A stretch of DNA of 64,000 nucleotides from the NCBI RefSeq assembly GCF_003073375.1, contig NZ_CP029002.1, positions 2,156,001 to 2,220,000 on the forward strand, in the 5' to 3' direction. This stretch comes from Lysinibacillus sp. 2017. Lineage in GTDB: Bacteria > Bacillota > Bacilli > Bacillales_A > Planococcaceae. The translations under genes were made by a program, and so were the position numbers. The notes beneath the pieces are model-generated. The model did not search any database and was not told the DNA's origin. It was given only the letters and a program-made list of their open reading frames with translations. Position 1 is the first letter of the stretch. Every line of letters starts with the position of its first letter. Below are positions 1 through 10,150 of the stretch, piece after piece.

Positions 1-23
1 CATTTTAAATTAGATTTTGCGAA

Positions 24-452
24 TTATTTGTTTAATTTACGCTCAGCGCTTACTTGTAAGAATGAGTTTGCGAAACGTAGTACACTTTGTACTTGTGGAT
101 CTTTAATCATTTTTAATAAGCCAAATACGCCAACAGTTTCAGTGCTTTCTTCTGCACGGTCTTTTGCTTCAATAGCAGTTTGCGCTAAAGATTTTGCTGT
201 ACCAACTACTGGAGCAGCCATTTCTGTAACTGCAGCAACTGTATCATTTTTTAATGTATCGTCTGTAGCTACAGCGTTTGCAAAGTCATACGCTTTAGTT
301 AATAGAGTTGTCATTTCAGCCAATTTTGGAAGGTTGTCAACAAGCGTAGTTAATGATGCTTGTACCTCTGGCTTTAATAATTGGTCTAATACGTCTAATT
401 GCTCTTGAGTAACAGATACTTTTTCAACCTGTTGATTGTTCATTTCTGACAT
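24..452 (-). CDS. DUF1641 family protein (YrhD-like)
   Basis: The 142-residue soluble protein has the shape of the DUF1641 family: a polar N-terminus, a central helix-rich block (VLDQLLKPEVQASLTTLVDN) and a conserved C-terminal GLLKMIKDPQVQSVLRF stretch. Members usually sit beside formate dehydrogenase or NAD(P)H-quinone-type oxidoreductase genes, but their molecular role is not established. An AAAGGAG ribosome binding site lies 7 nt before the ATG. The gene is at the left edge of the window, so any partner gene downstream (to the left) is out of view. An ORF on the opposite strand over the same bases is a shadow. Family call fairly sure; function unknown. Confidence 0.8.
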   Translation of the reverse strand: MSEMNNQQVEKVSVTQEQLDVLDQLLKPEVQASLTTLVDNLPKLAEMTTLLTKAYDFANAVATDDTLKNDTVAAVTEMAAPVVGTAKSLAQTAIEAKDRAEESTETVGVFGLLKMIKDPQVQSVLRFANSFLQVSAERKLNK

Positions 453-750
453 AATAACTCTCCTTTGCCATTACTTAATTTTTTTTTTACACTATGAAAA
501 TTTTCACCATTTGTAAAAACTTTCACATACCATTCATTAAGAAACGATAGCACAAAGATTCGGTTGATACAATTAGAAAAGTGAAATAAAACGCGGAAAA
601 ATTAATTATCAGAATTTATTATATTGTAAAACGTAATATTTTTAATAAATCAATACATAAAATCACAGGTTTTATAACATGTAGCTATTAGTTCATTCGC
701 TTTATTAATAAGAAGAAACTCAATAGATTTTGCATTATGTAGTTTATTTT

Positions 751-785
751 TATAAAAAAATGCCCTGTAACAAATGCTACAGGGC
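751..785 (-). terminator. Rho-independent terminator of the rarD-like gene
   Basis: Read on the minus strand, an 8-bp perfect stem (GCCCTGTA / TACAGGGC) with an 8-nt loop is followed by a T run. It begins about 10 nt after the stop codon of the RarD-like gene. Confidence 0.85.
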
Positions 786-795
786 AACAAATTCA

Positions 796-1695
796 TTAGA
801 TTGAATGACGTTTTCTCGCCTCGACAAATTTTGAAAGAGAAAAAATAAATACGGCTAACCAAATACAGCAGAATGTGAAAAACTCAGTTCCTGTAAATGG
901 CTCTTTATAAACAAATATACCGATTAGTAGGCTCATTGTTGGTGATAAAAATTGAATGAAACCCATTAAATATAGCGGAATTTTTTGTGCACCCTTCGCG
1001 AATAATACAAGGGGTAATGCGGTAATAATCCCACTACCGATTAAGAAGAAATTCGTTTTCCAATCCACGTGTAAAAAGGATACTTCGGAAGTTTGCGCTA
1101 AGAAAATATAACCAACAATTGCAAATGGTAAAATGAAAAGTGTTTCAATCGCTAAACCGCGCGTCGCATCAAGCGGAATTTTCTTTTTCAATACCCCGTA
1201 AAACGCAAAGCTTATCGCGAGTGTAAGCGATACCCAAGGGAATGTCCCACCTGTAAACACTTGAAAGCAAACACCAAATGCCGCGATGATGACCGATAAA
1301 ATCGTTGCCTTAGATAACTTTTCCTTAAAGAAAAACATCCCGAATATTACGGAAATCAGGGGATTAATATAATAGCCTAAGCTTGCTTGTAATAAGTGGT
1401 CGTTATTGACCGCCCAAATGTAAATACCCCAGTTAAGAGAAATGATAATGGACGCTATAAAAAGTGACCAAAATTGGAGTTGTTTTAACCATAAATCCTT
1501 AATATCGACAATGAGCTGTTTTCGTTGCCCGATAATAAGGATGAAAATTGCTGTGAAAATGAACGCCCAAATAACTCGTCCAACTAAAATTTCAATACTG
1601 GATACATGTTGCACTTGTTTCCAGTACAGTGGGATTAGCCCCCACATAATATAGGCTGCCGCTGCAAAGAGCACGCCTTTTTTCTGTTCTGACAT
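796..1695 (-). CDS. rarD: RarD-type EamA/DMT family exporter
   Basis: The 299-residue integral membrane protein has about ten hydrophobic helices arranged as two EamA halves. The opening (GVLFAAAAYIMWGLIPLYWK) and the G-Y-Y-I-N-P-L loop are typical of the RarD branch of the drug/metabolite transporter superfamily. These proteins act in the cytoplasmic membrane; the substrate is not known from the sequence. Family length is about 290-300 residues, so the gene looks complete. An AGAAGGTG ribosome binding site precedes the ATG. It is a single-gene unit closed by the terminator at 751-785. Confidence 0.85.
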   Translation of the reverse strand: MSEQKKGVLFAAAAYIMWGLIPLYWKQVQHVSSIEILVGRVIWAFIFTAIFILIIGQRKQLIVDIKDLWLKQLQFWSLFIASIIISLNWGIYIWAVNNDHLLQASLGYYINPLISVIFGMFFFKEKLSKATILSVIIAAFGVCFQVFTGGTFPWVSLTLAISFAFYGVLKKKIPLDATRGLAIETLFILPFAIVGYIFLAQTSEVSFLHVDWKTNFFLIGSGIITALPLVLFAKGAQKIPLYLMGFIQFLSPTMSLLIGIFVYKEPFTGTEFFTFCCIWLAVFIFSLSKFVEARKRHSI

Positions 1696-1943
1696 TGTTG
1701 CACCTTCTTCTATCTTCTACCAAAATACGACTATTAATCTATTTAATTAATAAAGCTCCTACTTTCAACGTCATATATAGCTCATTTCATTATAGTTGTC
1801 GAAATTTCAGATGTAAATGTCGAATCTATAATTTTCTTCATTACTAGAAATTTTCTCTGCATCTCGCTATTTTTAATTATTTCTTCAGAAAATTTTGATA
1901 CAATAATAAAACTATTTAGAATAAACAAGTGGAGGGAAAAATT

Positions 1944-2726
1944 ATGAATTTAGGCTTACAAGGCAAAGTGGTTTTAGTTACTGGAGGTAGTAAAGGAATT
2001 GGTCTTTATAGTGCACTACAATTTGTAAAAGAAGGTGCAAAGGTTGCCATTGCGGCACGTGGTGAAGCTGGACTTGCGGAGGCAAAAGCAATTATTCAAG
2101 AGCAAACGGGTATTGAAGTTTTTACCGTGGTTGCGGATATTTCAAAAGAGGCGGATTGCAAACGTATTGTCGAGGAAACTGTGGCGCGATATGGCAAGCT
2201 CGAAATTTTGATTAACAATGCAGGGACAGCTTCCGCAAATAGTTTCGAGGACGTCGATACCCCATTATGGCAAGCGGATTTAGATTTAAAATTATTTGGC
2301 GCCATACATACCTCAAAATACGCAGTTGCCTTCATGAAGGCGGCAGGTCATGGTGCCATCGTCAATTTATCAGCGGTACTAGCAAAAACACCGCCAGCAG
2401 AGAGCCTTCCAACAACAGTAAGCCGCGCAGCTGGACTTGCTCTCACAAAAGCGATGAGCAATGATTTAGGCAAATACAATATTCGTGTCAATGCGGTATG
2501 TATTGGTCTCATCCGTAGTAGTCAAATTGAAGCGCGCTGGAAAAAAGCGATGCCCCATAAATCATGGGATACCTATTCAAAAGAAGTCGGCAAAACTATC
2601 CCACTTGGTCGTATCGGAAACACGGAAGAAGCAGCCAATGCCATCGTCTTTTTAGCATCGGACGCGGCGAGCTATATTACAGGTACAGCGATTAATATGG
2701 ACGGTGGGGCTGGTGGAACGCTTTAA
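1944..2726 (+). CDS. SDR-family protein lacking the catalytic Tyr/Lys
   Basis: The 260-residue Rossmann-fold protein is a short-chain dehydrogenase/reductase. It has the cofactor loop TGGSKGIG, the NNAG motif and a C-terminal SYITGTAINMDGG. The ATG at 1944 is chosen because GGAGGG lies 7 nt upstream; an in-frame GTG at 1929 precedes that site and is unlikely. The usual active site Ser...Tyr-x-x-x-Lys reads Ser143, then Thr157-T-V-S-Arg161 in the segment PTTVSRAAGLALTK. Both the proton-donor Tyr and the Lys are therefore replaced although the flanking AA-G-L-A-L-T-K helix is intact. It may be a divergent subclass with altered chemistry or a non-catalytic binder. It ends 6 nt before the convergent neighbour. 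Confidence 0.85.
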   Translation: MNLGLQGKVVLVTGGSKGIGLYSALQFVKEGAKVAIAARGEAGLAEAKAIIQEQTGIEVFTVVADISKEADCKRIVEETVARYGKLEILINNAGTASANSFEDVDTPLWQADLDLKLFGAIHTSKYAVAFMKAAGHGAIVNLSAVLAKTPPAESLPTTVSRAAGLALTKAMSNDLGKYNIRVNAVCIGLIRSSQIEARWKKAMPHKSWDTYSKEVGKTIPLGRIGNTEEAANAIVFLASDAASYITGTAINMDGGAGGTL

Positions 2727-2732
2727 TTATTG

Positions 2733-3095
2733 TTACGGATTACGGAAATCAAATGTTTCATTTGGCACCTTTAAGGAATGCCCATTAATGATGACCGTTT
2801 GATCGTCAACCCATTCGATTACTGCATTTTCTTCGCGGTAATTCCAATAAATATTTTTTGGCTTTTTATTTTGGTTATTAAAAATAAGTTCACCTATAAC
2901 AGCATATGACACGGTTGCACCGCCATTTGTGACATAGGCTTTTAGAGTATATGAGCCATCAGGGGATACTTCTTCAGTCAGAAACTCTCCTGTTGGCAAA
3001 TGACTCATATCGAAAAATGCCCGATAAATGCCGTAACCGAGTAATGCTAGTAGACATGTACCAACGATAAGTCCCATTTTCATGAATTTTTTCAT
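2733..3095 (-). CDS. DUF5412-like membrane-anchored protein
   Basis: The 120-residue protein has one N-terminal hydrophobic helix (about residues 7-27) and a small extracytoplasmic beta-rich domain. The conserved pieces SPDGSYTLKAY, GGATVSYAVIGEL and IYWNYREENAVIEWVDD match the DUF5412 pattern as I remember it. No function is known for the family. A GGGGG ribosome binding site precedes the ATG. It is convergent with the SDR gene, with only 6 nt between stop codons and no visible terminator. Confidence 0.65.
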   Translation of the reverse strand: MKKFMKMGLIVGTCLLALLGYGIYRAFFDMSHLPTGEFLTEEVSPDGSYTLKAYVTNGGATVSYAVIGELIFNNQNKKPKNIYWNYREENAVIEWVDDQTVIINGHSLKVPNETFDFRNP

Positions 3096-3369
3096 TATTG
3101 ATTCCCCCTGTATGTGTCCTTGCTATAGCACGTATATTGTTTTTTTACCTGATATGTTTTGCAAGCACCACCTAATTCGTCATAAACTTCTTCCCCAACT
3201 ACAAGCTCTACGCCCAAAAAACAAACTTGCAACATTTAAAACCCACAAAGTATTCCTCCCTTTTTAGGTAAGACTCCTTTCATATAATTAGGTTTCACTT
3301 ACTTTTTAGTTAAAATTTACTTACTGCATTAGAAATTGTATTAATTTTTTCAATGGTTATGTCTAGCTA

Positions 3370-3454
3370 TTGGCTGGCTACGGCATGACAGCATTACGGC
3401 CACGTGGTACGTGTCCATACCACTGTCTTTAATGCCGTATGCGAGGCCAGCCAA
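3370..3454. repeat. Large interrupted inverted repeat (nested hairpin)
   Basis: The outer arms TTGGCTGGC (3370-3378) and GCCAGCCAA (3446-3454) are perfect complements. The next arms TACGGCAT (3379-3386) and ATGCCGTA (3432-3439) are also perfect, and an inner GTGGTA/TACCAC pair (3404-3409/3418-3423) caps the structure. A GC-rich imperfect hairpin follows near 3500-3526. The block is intergenic with no ORF worth calling. Confidence 0.7.
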
Positions 3455-3699
3455 TTCAACGTGTTTTTCCTTTTACAAGGTTAAAAGCGTTCAACTATAC
3501 CGCTTGCGCTAACGCGAGGCGGCGGGTATTTATAAAGTTTATCCTCTTTTCAATATGAATTTCAAATCAAATATTGTAACTTAAATGAAAGTGAACGTCA
3601 TTGTTTCATTTATGATTAACACACTTTCCTTTAACTTTATTACAAGAAATGCGTTATTGAAAAACCAAATTAAAATTAAATTTATGGCAAAAATTGAGT

Positions 3700-3828
3700 G
3701 CCGCGAAGTGAAGGGGGCGACTCCTGCGGGAACAGCACGTGCGGAAAATCCACTTGTTGTGGGCCGCCGTAAGTGGCACGCAACAAGTTAGTTGGAGCCG
3801 TGCCCGCGGAAAGCGTCCCCCGTAGCGT
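3700..3828. repeat. Interspersed GC-rich palindromic repeat, copy A
   Basis: Nested complementary arms GGGGGCG...GCGTCCCCC, GCGGG...CCGCG and GCACG...CGTGC enclose a central hairpin CACTTGTTG/CAACAAGT. Blocks such as CGACTCCTG and GGAAAGCGT recur, inverted, in the repeat at the right end of the window. This is a multi-copy intergenic element type found in Bacillaceae. The rest of the 3096-3934 gap holds only the inverted repeat at 3370 and no supported gene. Confidence 0.75.
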
Positions 3829-3934
3829 AGCAGAACGGTGGATTAAGCAGGAAACCTTGAATACTAAAGTTATCTCACCCCTACGTTACTTGTGATGAGC
3901 CAAATTTAATTTTTAACTACTCAATAAAAATAAA

Positions 3935-3968
3935 AAACGATTGACCCCCTTTAGGAAGCCAATCGTTT
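3935..3968 (-). terminator. Terminator of the bmrCD-type operon
   Basis: On the minus strand a perfect 9-bp stem (AAACGATTG/CAATCGTTT) is followed by a T-rich tail. It starts 2 nt after the stop codon of the second transporter gene. Confidence 0.85.
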
Positions 3969-3970
3969 CG

Positions 3971-5737
3971 TTATTCCACTATTCCATTTTGTAGTAAGAA
4001 CATTTTTTCATATAACCCTTTTTGAGCGAGTAACTCTTGATGCGTCCCCCGCTCGACGATTTCCCCTTTATGCAGCACTAAAATTTGCTCGGCGTCTTGA
4101 ATCGTCGACAAACGGTGTGCAATGGCAATCGTTGTACGTCCTTTACGCATTTTCTCAAGCGATTGTTGGATCCCCACTTCGGTTTCCGTATCAATTGCAG
4201 CTGTCGCCTCATCCAGTACAAGTACTTTCGGATTCGTCGCAATCGTGCGCGCAAAAGCGATTAACTGACGCTGACCACTTGAAAATGTCGAACCGCGCTC
4301 TGTGACACGATTTTGATAGCCATCTGGTAACGCTTCAATGAACTCATTGGCCTGCACGAATTCTGCCGCTTCCTTCACATCTTTTAAGCTTAGGCTTTCA
4401 TTATGGAGACGGATATTGGAGTCAATTGTCCCGTAGAACAGGAATGGATCCTGTAGAACTAAGCCCATTTTATCGCGCAATTCTTGTTGTGAATATTGTT
4501 TAATCGATTGCCCATCGACTAGAATTTCTCCACGCTCAAATTCATAAAAGCGCATGAGTAAGTTAATAATGGAACTTTTCCCGCTTCCCGTATGGCCAAC
4601 CAGTGCTACCGTTTCACCTGGATTCACGGTAAATGAAATATTTTTCAACACATCCTGCTTGCCGTCATAACTAAACGATACGTCTTTAAATTCAATGTGC
4701 CCGTCCGTTACAGACAATGGCTGATCCTGTTGTTTCGGTTCTAGTTCTTCATTATCCATTAATGCAAAAACACGCGACGCTGCAACGATCGCTTGCTGGA
4801 ATAACGCTAAACGCTCCATCATTTGATTGATAGGGTCAAAGAAACGGTTCATATACGTTACGAATGCATACACAACCCCAACTTCCACCGCTGTATCAAA
4901 CGAAGTCCAACCAAAGTAAAATAACAAAATAACAATCGCCGTAAAATACACTAAATCAATGATTGGGCGAAGTAATAAACTGTTCATTTTCGTGTTGGCC
5001 ATCATCGCATCAAAATGCTCATCATTAATCGTATCGAAGTCATCATTAAAGCGTTTTTCTTGGCGGAATACTTGCACGATGCTCATCCCTGATAATGTTT
5101 CAGAAAGACGGGCATTCAATTCCCCTAGCTTTTCACGCATGCGCATGTAAACAACGGCACTCATACGTCGGTATAGCAAAATAATATAAATAATAACTGG
5201 CAATAAAAGTAGCATCACGAGTGCGAGCTTCACATTTAAGAAGAACATCGCGATGTACACACCGATTATTAAAAATGCCGCTTGCACGAAACTGATCAAA
5301 ACGCTCACGAACATATCTTTTATCGCTTCCGTATCATTTGTCGCACGTGATACGATCGAACCCGCTGGTACTTGGTCAAAATAACGCATACCTAGCTTAT
5401 GAATTTTTGAAAAGACATCAATTCGTAGCTGTTGAATGACTTTAAGTGCAAGCTCTTGGAATTTCAAGCTTTGATAATAGGTAATAACCACGTTTAATAT
5501 TTGTATCGTAAAATAACTAATCCCTAAAATAAGGACAGGTTTCAAGTCAAAACTGCCAACCATTAAATGGTCATCAATGTAGATTTTAATTAAATAGGGT
5601 CCAATAATATCACCAATTACCGTTAATACAAGGAAGAAGAGTGCGATTGACAACAGCTTTTTATGTGGCTTTAAATACGAAAGCAATCGTTTTAATACGT
5701 CGCGTTGTTCTTTACTTGAAATCGTTTCATTCGCCAT
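3971..5737 (-). CDS. bmrD: Heterodimeric ABC exporter subunit, BmrD/YheH-like
   Basis: The 588-residue protein has an N-terminal six-helix exporter domain (about residues 25-320) and a C-terminal nucleotide-binding domain. Walker A is GHTGSGKSS (about 379-387), the signature is degenerate (FSSGQRQ) and Walker B is canonical (VLVLDEAT, about 504) with catalytic Glu. It pairs with the preceding gene, whose Walker B carries Asp. That is the one-degenerate-site arrangement known for BmrCD-type multidrug exporters. An AGGAGG site lies 7 nt before the ATG, and the start overlaps the upstream stop by 11 nt, suggesting translational coupling. Without an intact partner this subunit may be orphaned. 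The bmrD assignment is by similarity and could instead be a paralogue. Confidence 0.85.
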   Translation of the reverse strand: MANETISSKEQRDVLKRLLSYLKPHKKLLSIALFFLVLTVIGDIIGPYLIKIYIDDHLMVGSFDLKPVLILGISYFTIQILNVVITYYQSLKFQELALKVIQQLRIDVFSKIHKLGMRYFDQVPAGSIVSRATNDTEAIKDMFVSVLISFVQAAFLIIGVYIAMFFLNVKLALVMLLLLPVIIYIILLYRRMSAVVYMRMREKLGELNARLSETLSGMSIVQVFRQEKRFNDDFDTINDEHFDAMMANTKMNSLLLRPIIDLVYFTAIVILLFYFGWTSFDTAVEVGVVYAFVTYMNRFFDPINQMMERLALFQQAIVAASRVFALMDNEELEPKQQDQPLSVTDGHIEFKDVSFSYDGKQDVLKNISFTVNPGETVALVGHTGSGKSSIINLLMRFYEFERGEILVDGQSIKQYSQQELRDKMGLVLQDPFLFYGTIDSNIRLHNESLSLKDVKEAAEFVQANEFIEALPDGYQNRVTERGSTFSSGQRQLIAFARTIATNPKVLVLDEATAAIDTETEVGIQQSLEKMRKGRTTIAIAHRLSTIQDAEQILVLHKGEIVERGTHQELLAQKGLYEKMFLLQNGIVE

Positions 5738-7491
5738 GACTATCGCCTCCTTGCTCCACTAATTGCTCTAGTTGCTGTAATTGGTACATTTCATAATAGC
5801 TACCTTCTAATGCCATTAACTCGTCATGTGTCCCTTTTTCGATGATGGTACCGTCATCTATGACAATAATGACATGTGCTTGTTGAATCGCACTTAAACG
5901 ATGGGACGTAATAATCGTTGTCGCCTCTTTACGCTCTTCTTTTAGCGCGTGTAAAATTGCTTCTTCGGTACGTGCATCCACTGCTGATAACGAATCATCT
6001 AAAATAAGGAGCTCTGGCTTCATTAAAAGCGCTCGAGCAATTGAAATACGTTGCTTTTGTCCACCTGATAAGGAAACGCCACGTTCGCCTACTAATGTTT
6101 TATAACCATCTGTGAAACTCAAAATGTCTTCATCAATATTAGCTAATTTCGCGGCAGCACGTACTTCGTCAATCGTCGCTTCTGGATTTGCGAATGCAAT
6201 ATTTGAATAGAGACTCGCTGAAAACAGGAAATGATCTTGCGGCACATAACCAATGGCTTCACGTAATTTCACTTTTTGATAATCATCAATAGGGTACTTA
6301 CCAAATTGGATGGCCCCTTCATACCCTTCAAATTCACGCAGTAAAAGCTTTAATATCGCCGTTTTCCCTGCCCCTGTTTTCCCAACAATCCCAAGCGTTT
6401 CACCGCGCTTTAATTCAAACTGAACATTGCGTAATGAAGGCTCCATATCGCCAGGGAAAATAAAGTTTTTCACATTGAACTGAATATCCCCAGAAGGCAT
6501 TTCTGCAATTGCATCTGGCTTATCATCAATTTCAATTGGTGTATTTAACAATTTTTCAATACGGTCATACGATACACTCCCGCGCTCCACGATGTTAAAC
6601 AGCATCCCAATTGCCAGCATCGGCCAAACAAGAATACTTAGATAGGTCGTAAAGGTTATTAAGTCCCCTACAGTCATCGCACCTTCTAAAATGAATTTCG
6701 TCCCAAAACCAAGACTTAATAAAAAGCTTAGTCCTACAACAAAGCTAATGGTCGGATCAAATAACGAATCGACTTTCGCCACTTGCAGGTTTTTATCAAC
6801 CACTTCATCCGATAAACGCGTGAAATCATCCACATCTTGGCTTTGCTGCCCAAATGTTTTTAGTACTTTTACACCGGAGATACTTTCCTGTGTTTTTGTC
6901 ATTCAAATCAGAAAACGCCGATTGTGCATGGCGGAAGCGTTCATGTAACAGCTTGCCATAATAGCTCGTCGATAGCGCAACTAAAGGCATCGGAATAAGT
7001 GCGATTACTGTTAAACGCCAATCAATCGTAATCGCCATCGCTAAAATGACGAATCCACCCGTTGTCACGGAATCAAATAGCGTTAATACTCCACCACCCG
7101 CTGTTTGTTGCACGGCACTAATATCATTCGTTGCATGCGCCATCAAATCACCGACGCGATGCTTTTGATAATAGGATGGCGACATTTGCGTGAAATGACG
7201 ATGCAATTTTTGACGAAGTGATCGTGCTAAAAAGTTAGACGAACCGAAAATCATTTGGCGCCAGTAATAACGCAGTATGTACATTAAAATCGCCACGATG
7301 ACAATAATACCTAACCATTTAAACAGTCCAGCCTTTGTTAACGAACCGTCCCCAATTTCATCAATCGTAAAGCCGATTACTTTTGGCGGAATTAGCTGTA
7401 AAATAGCAACTAACGTCAGCATAAATAATCCGATAATGTATTGCCTTTTACGCTCTTTAAAAAACCAAGCTAGCTTAAAAAATACCTTCAT
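5727..7491 (-). pseudogene. bmrC: BmrC/YheI-like ABC exporter subunit, single frameshift
   Basis: Two overlapping reading frames (6826-7491 and 5727-6902) together encode a full-length ABC exporter half-transporter. The first supplies transmembrane helices 1-4 and ends wrongly just after SAFSDLND. The second resumes at KTQESISGVKV and carries the nucleotide-binding domain: Walker A GKTGAGKTA, signature LSGGQKQ and Walker B LLILDDS with Asp in the catalytic position. Removing one A from the five-A run (T run at 6893-6897 on the plus strand) restores one 587-residue frame, the usual BmrC length of about 585. It could be a recent null mutation, phase variation or a base-calling error in a homopolymer. 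Its stop overlaps the start of the BmrD-like gene. Confidence 0.85.
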
Positions 7492-7583
7492 TTGTTCACC
7501 CTCTTTTTACTCAAGTTCCATCATTTTATCAAAAATTTAAATATTTTGATATATTTGACCATAAAATTTTTTCGGAATCCGAA

Positions 7584-8348
7584 TTAAATTGATTCGCGAA
7601 TTGTTAACCAATCATAAAATGGCACTGGACGTTTGGATGGAGCGACTTCACTTTCGATTGCTGTTGGTGGGATAAACCATTTTTTATATGCCCCAAGTGT
7701 TACTGCTTTAAAGCTACTATGAACTGTTAATACACCCGTTTGAATACGTACTAATAACTCCCTAATTATCCACTTTGCACGGTCAAAGTCTTTTGCGTTT
7801 TCAATCGGTAATTGAACAATTGCTTCTTCTAATTGGTTTACTAATGTTTCGTTAATCGGCCAATCTGTGTAAATAGCTATTAATTTTTCATGCCATAGCG
7901 TTTTCGTTACTATTAATTTATTACTACTAAAAGATGATTGAAAGAAAAGAGATTGGGCTTCATCTTTTGGTTGTGGAATGCTTGGTGCTGTGGTTTCTTC
8001 CGCTTTTACTCGTTCAGACATTTTCGATGGGACAAAAGGACAAATAACATAAATATTAGCACCTTTTATGCCATTCATTTTCGTTTGCGCGATTTTTTCT
8101 AACACGCCTATTTCCTGTAATTTTTTTACCGCGCGATACACCGTTTTCGTTGTTATTTGTAGTTTTTCTGCAATCGTTTTAGCCTTTAAATGGGCAGCAC
8201 CCGGTGTTGCGAGTGCATGCTGGCTAATAGCACGTAAAATTCGCTGCTCGGATTTCGTTAACTCCTGAAACTTCAAATGTTTTTCGACATGCTCGTCCAT
8301 TTGCTCAACGGATTGAAATGATTGGTACAATTTTAAATACTGGAACAT
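7584..8348 (-). CDS. Winged-helix DNA-binding protein
   Basis: The 254-residue protein has a winged-helix HTH at about residues 30-105 (LTKSEQRILRAISQHAL, AKTIAEKLQITTKTVYRAVK) followed by a beta wing. A poorly conserved linker and a helical C-terminal domain follow. The pattern suggests a transcriptional or replication-type regulator, but I do not recognise a named family or its targets. A strong AAAGGGGG site precedes the ATG. The gene stands alone, about 90 nt downstream of the transporter operon start, so regulation of bmrCD is possible but not shown. Confidence 0.6.
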   Translation of the reverse strand: MFQYLKLYQSFQSVEQMDEHVEKHLKFQELTKSEQRILRAISQHALATPGAAHLKAKTIAEKLQITTKTVYRAVKKLQEIGVLEKIAQTKMNGIKGANIYVICPFVPSKMSERVKAEETTAPSIPQPKDEAQSLFFQSSFSSNKLIVTKTLWHEKLIAIYTDWPINETLVNQLEEAIVQLPIENAKDFDRAKWIIRELLVRIQTGVLTVHSSFKAVTLGAYKKWFIPPTAIESEVAPSKRPVPFYDWLTIRESI

Positions 8349-8425
8349 TTAAATTCCCCCTTTAATGAATAAATAGAAAAATCATTCATAAAAAGGGACA
8401 TCTATTTGAAAAAAATTTTTTTACA

Positions 8426-8455
8426 TAAAAAAATCAGGCCACGAGATGTGACCTG
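8426..8455 (-). terminator. Terminator of the chemoreceptor gene
   Basis: The minus strand shows a CAGGTCAC/GTGGCCTG stem (one G-T pair) followed by seven T residues, 9 nt past the stop codon. Confidence 0.85.
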
Positions 8456-8464
8456 ACAACGTGC

Positions 8465-10150
8465 TTATAATCGATAATTCGATACGACTTGTTGTAATTC
8501 TTGAGCACGACCGCTTAAATCATTGGCAACCGCTGATATTTCTTGTAATGATGACATTTGCTGTTCAGATGAATCGAATGATTGCTCTGCACTTAAACGT
8601 GTCATTTCTGAAGAACGGGCAATCTCTGATACTGAAGCTGCAACTTCCTCTGCCGTTGCAGAAATTTGCTCTGTGACAGCTGAAACATCTTCAATTTGCT
8701 CCTTCATATCCTCAATGGCTCCTACGATTTGATCGAATGTTTGGCCAGCTAGTTCAATAATGCCTACTCCTTGTTCCACATTATTTAAACTTACTTCAAT
8801 TGCCTGTTCCACATTTTTCGTATCTTGTTGAATTTCATTTGTAAGGGTACCAATTTTCCCCGCTGAACGATTCGATTCCTCTGCTAACTTACGAACTTCA
8901 TCAGCAACGACTGCAAAGCCCTTTCCATGTTCACCAGCGCGGGCTGCTTCAATCGCTGCATTGAGTGCTAGCAAATTCGTTTGATCCGAAATACCCGTAA
9001 TGACCTGTGTAATAGTTTCGATTTCTTTTGATTGCTGACTTAACTTTTGAATTAATTCAGTCGTTAACTTGGTTGATTGATAAATGGATGACATTTGATC
9101 ACTTGCTGTATGGATATTTTGAGATCCAGATTTCGCCATGTCCTCTGTTTGACTAGCAAAGCTATGCAGATCCTGTGTGGATTGAGCTATTTTTTGAACC
9201 GCAGTTGCTGTTTCATCCATCGCTGTTGAACTTTCCATTGCAGACGTTGACATATTCGATGCTGATTGAGCTCCGGCTTTTGCACCGTCAAGCATGATAG
9301 ATGCTGCTGCATTTACTTCTTCCGCTGATGCCATTAACTCTTCAGACGTTGAACTTAAATGACCCGCATTATCCGATAAATTATAAAGAAGCTTTGTTAG
9401 TGTGTCTTTCATTTCGTTCATTGCGAGAGACAGATTGCCGATTTCATCTTTCGAATGGATTGTTAATGGTTCGATTGCTAAATTTCCATTCGTAATTTCT
9501 TGCACATGCTGTTCTAACTTATGCATCGGTTTTGCAATACGTTTCGTTATGAATAGTGCTGTAATGACCCCAGCTGCAATTGCTATAATAATCGCAATAA
9601 TTGTAATGATGAATGCGCGATTCATTTTTGCATCGGCATCATTTTGTGCTTTCACAAATGTTTCTGATATTTCACTAGATAGTAACGTCGCATCGTCCAT
9701 AAATGTAATAACGTTCATGCCTGCCGTATTAATATAGTAGTCAGCCGCTGTTGCTAATCCTTTTTTATCTTTTAAAGAAAGTGCTTCATCAAATGATTGA
9801 TGCATTACTTCTGCTTTTTCTTTTATACTAGTAATTAATGCTTGGGCTGTTTCATTGTCATTATTTAGGCTTTGATCCAGCTCACTAATCAGACCATTCA
9901 CTTCATCGCGCCTCGTTTGAATGGCTTGCTTCGTATCTTTTCCCATAATATAATTTTGCACTAATGTAGCCTGTGCCATTGAAAGCCGACTAAGTTCAGC
10001 TGTTGAATACGTTTGTGGTAAACCCGTGTTTAATGTGTCACTGTATTGTGACTCAATATTTTTTAGCTGGATAAATATTGTGATACATGCTAATACCGTT
10101 ACGAAAATAGAAATAGCAAAGCCAGTTAGCAACTTATTTCTAATTGACAT
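8465..10150 (-). CDS. Methyl-accepting chemotaxis protein
   Basis: The 561-residue chemoreceptor has an N-terminal membrane helix (about residues 8-28), an extracytoplasmic four-helix-bundle sensor of about 150 residues, a second membrane helix, a HAMP linker and a C-terminal coiled-coil signalling domain. The hairpin tip is conserved ([20 protein letters not shown] then [20 protein letters not shown]) and would contact CheA/CheW. The ligand cannot be read from the sensor. The start at 10150 is preferred because AAAGG lies 9 nt upstream; the earlier in-frame ATG at 10159 overlaps that site. It is a single-gene unit with its own terminator. Confidence 0.92.
   Translation of the reverse strand: MSIRNKLLTGFAISIFVTVLACITIFIQLKNIESQYSDTLNTGLPQTYSTAELSRLSMAQATLVQNYIMGKDTKQAIQTRRDEVNGLISELDQSLNNDNETAQALITSIKEKAEVMHQSFDEALSLKDKKGLATAADYYINTAGMNVITFMDDATLLSSEISETFVKAQNDADAKMNRAFIITIIAIIIAIAAGVITALFITKRIAKPMHKLEQHVQEITNGNLAIEPLTIHSKDEIGNLSLAMNEMKDTLTKLLYNLSDNAGHLSSTSEELMASAEEVNAAASIMLDGAKAGAQSASNMSTSAMESSTAMDETATAVQKIAQSTQDLHSFASQTEDMAKSGSQNIHTASDQMSSIYQSTKLTTELIQKLSQQSKEIETITQVITGISDQTNLLALNAAIEAARAGEHGKGFAVVADEVRKLAEESNRSAGKIGTLTNEIQQDTKNVEQAIEVSLNNVEQGVGIIELAGQTFDQIVGAIEDMKEQIEDVSAVTEQISATAEEVAASVSEIARSSEMTRLSAEQSFDSSEQQMSSLQEISAVANDLSGRAQELQQVVSNYRL

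Noticed and set aside
28-408. 126-codon plus-strand ORF
   Set aside because: It is exactly antisense to the DUF1641 gene, has no ribosome binding site and its translation has no recognisable composition.
650-862. 70-codon minus-strand ORF
   Set aside because: It overlaps the end of the RarD-like gene and its terminator in another frame.
3585-3791. 68-codon ORF
   Set aside because: It runs through the GC-rich palindromic repeat at 3700 and has no translation signal.
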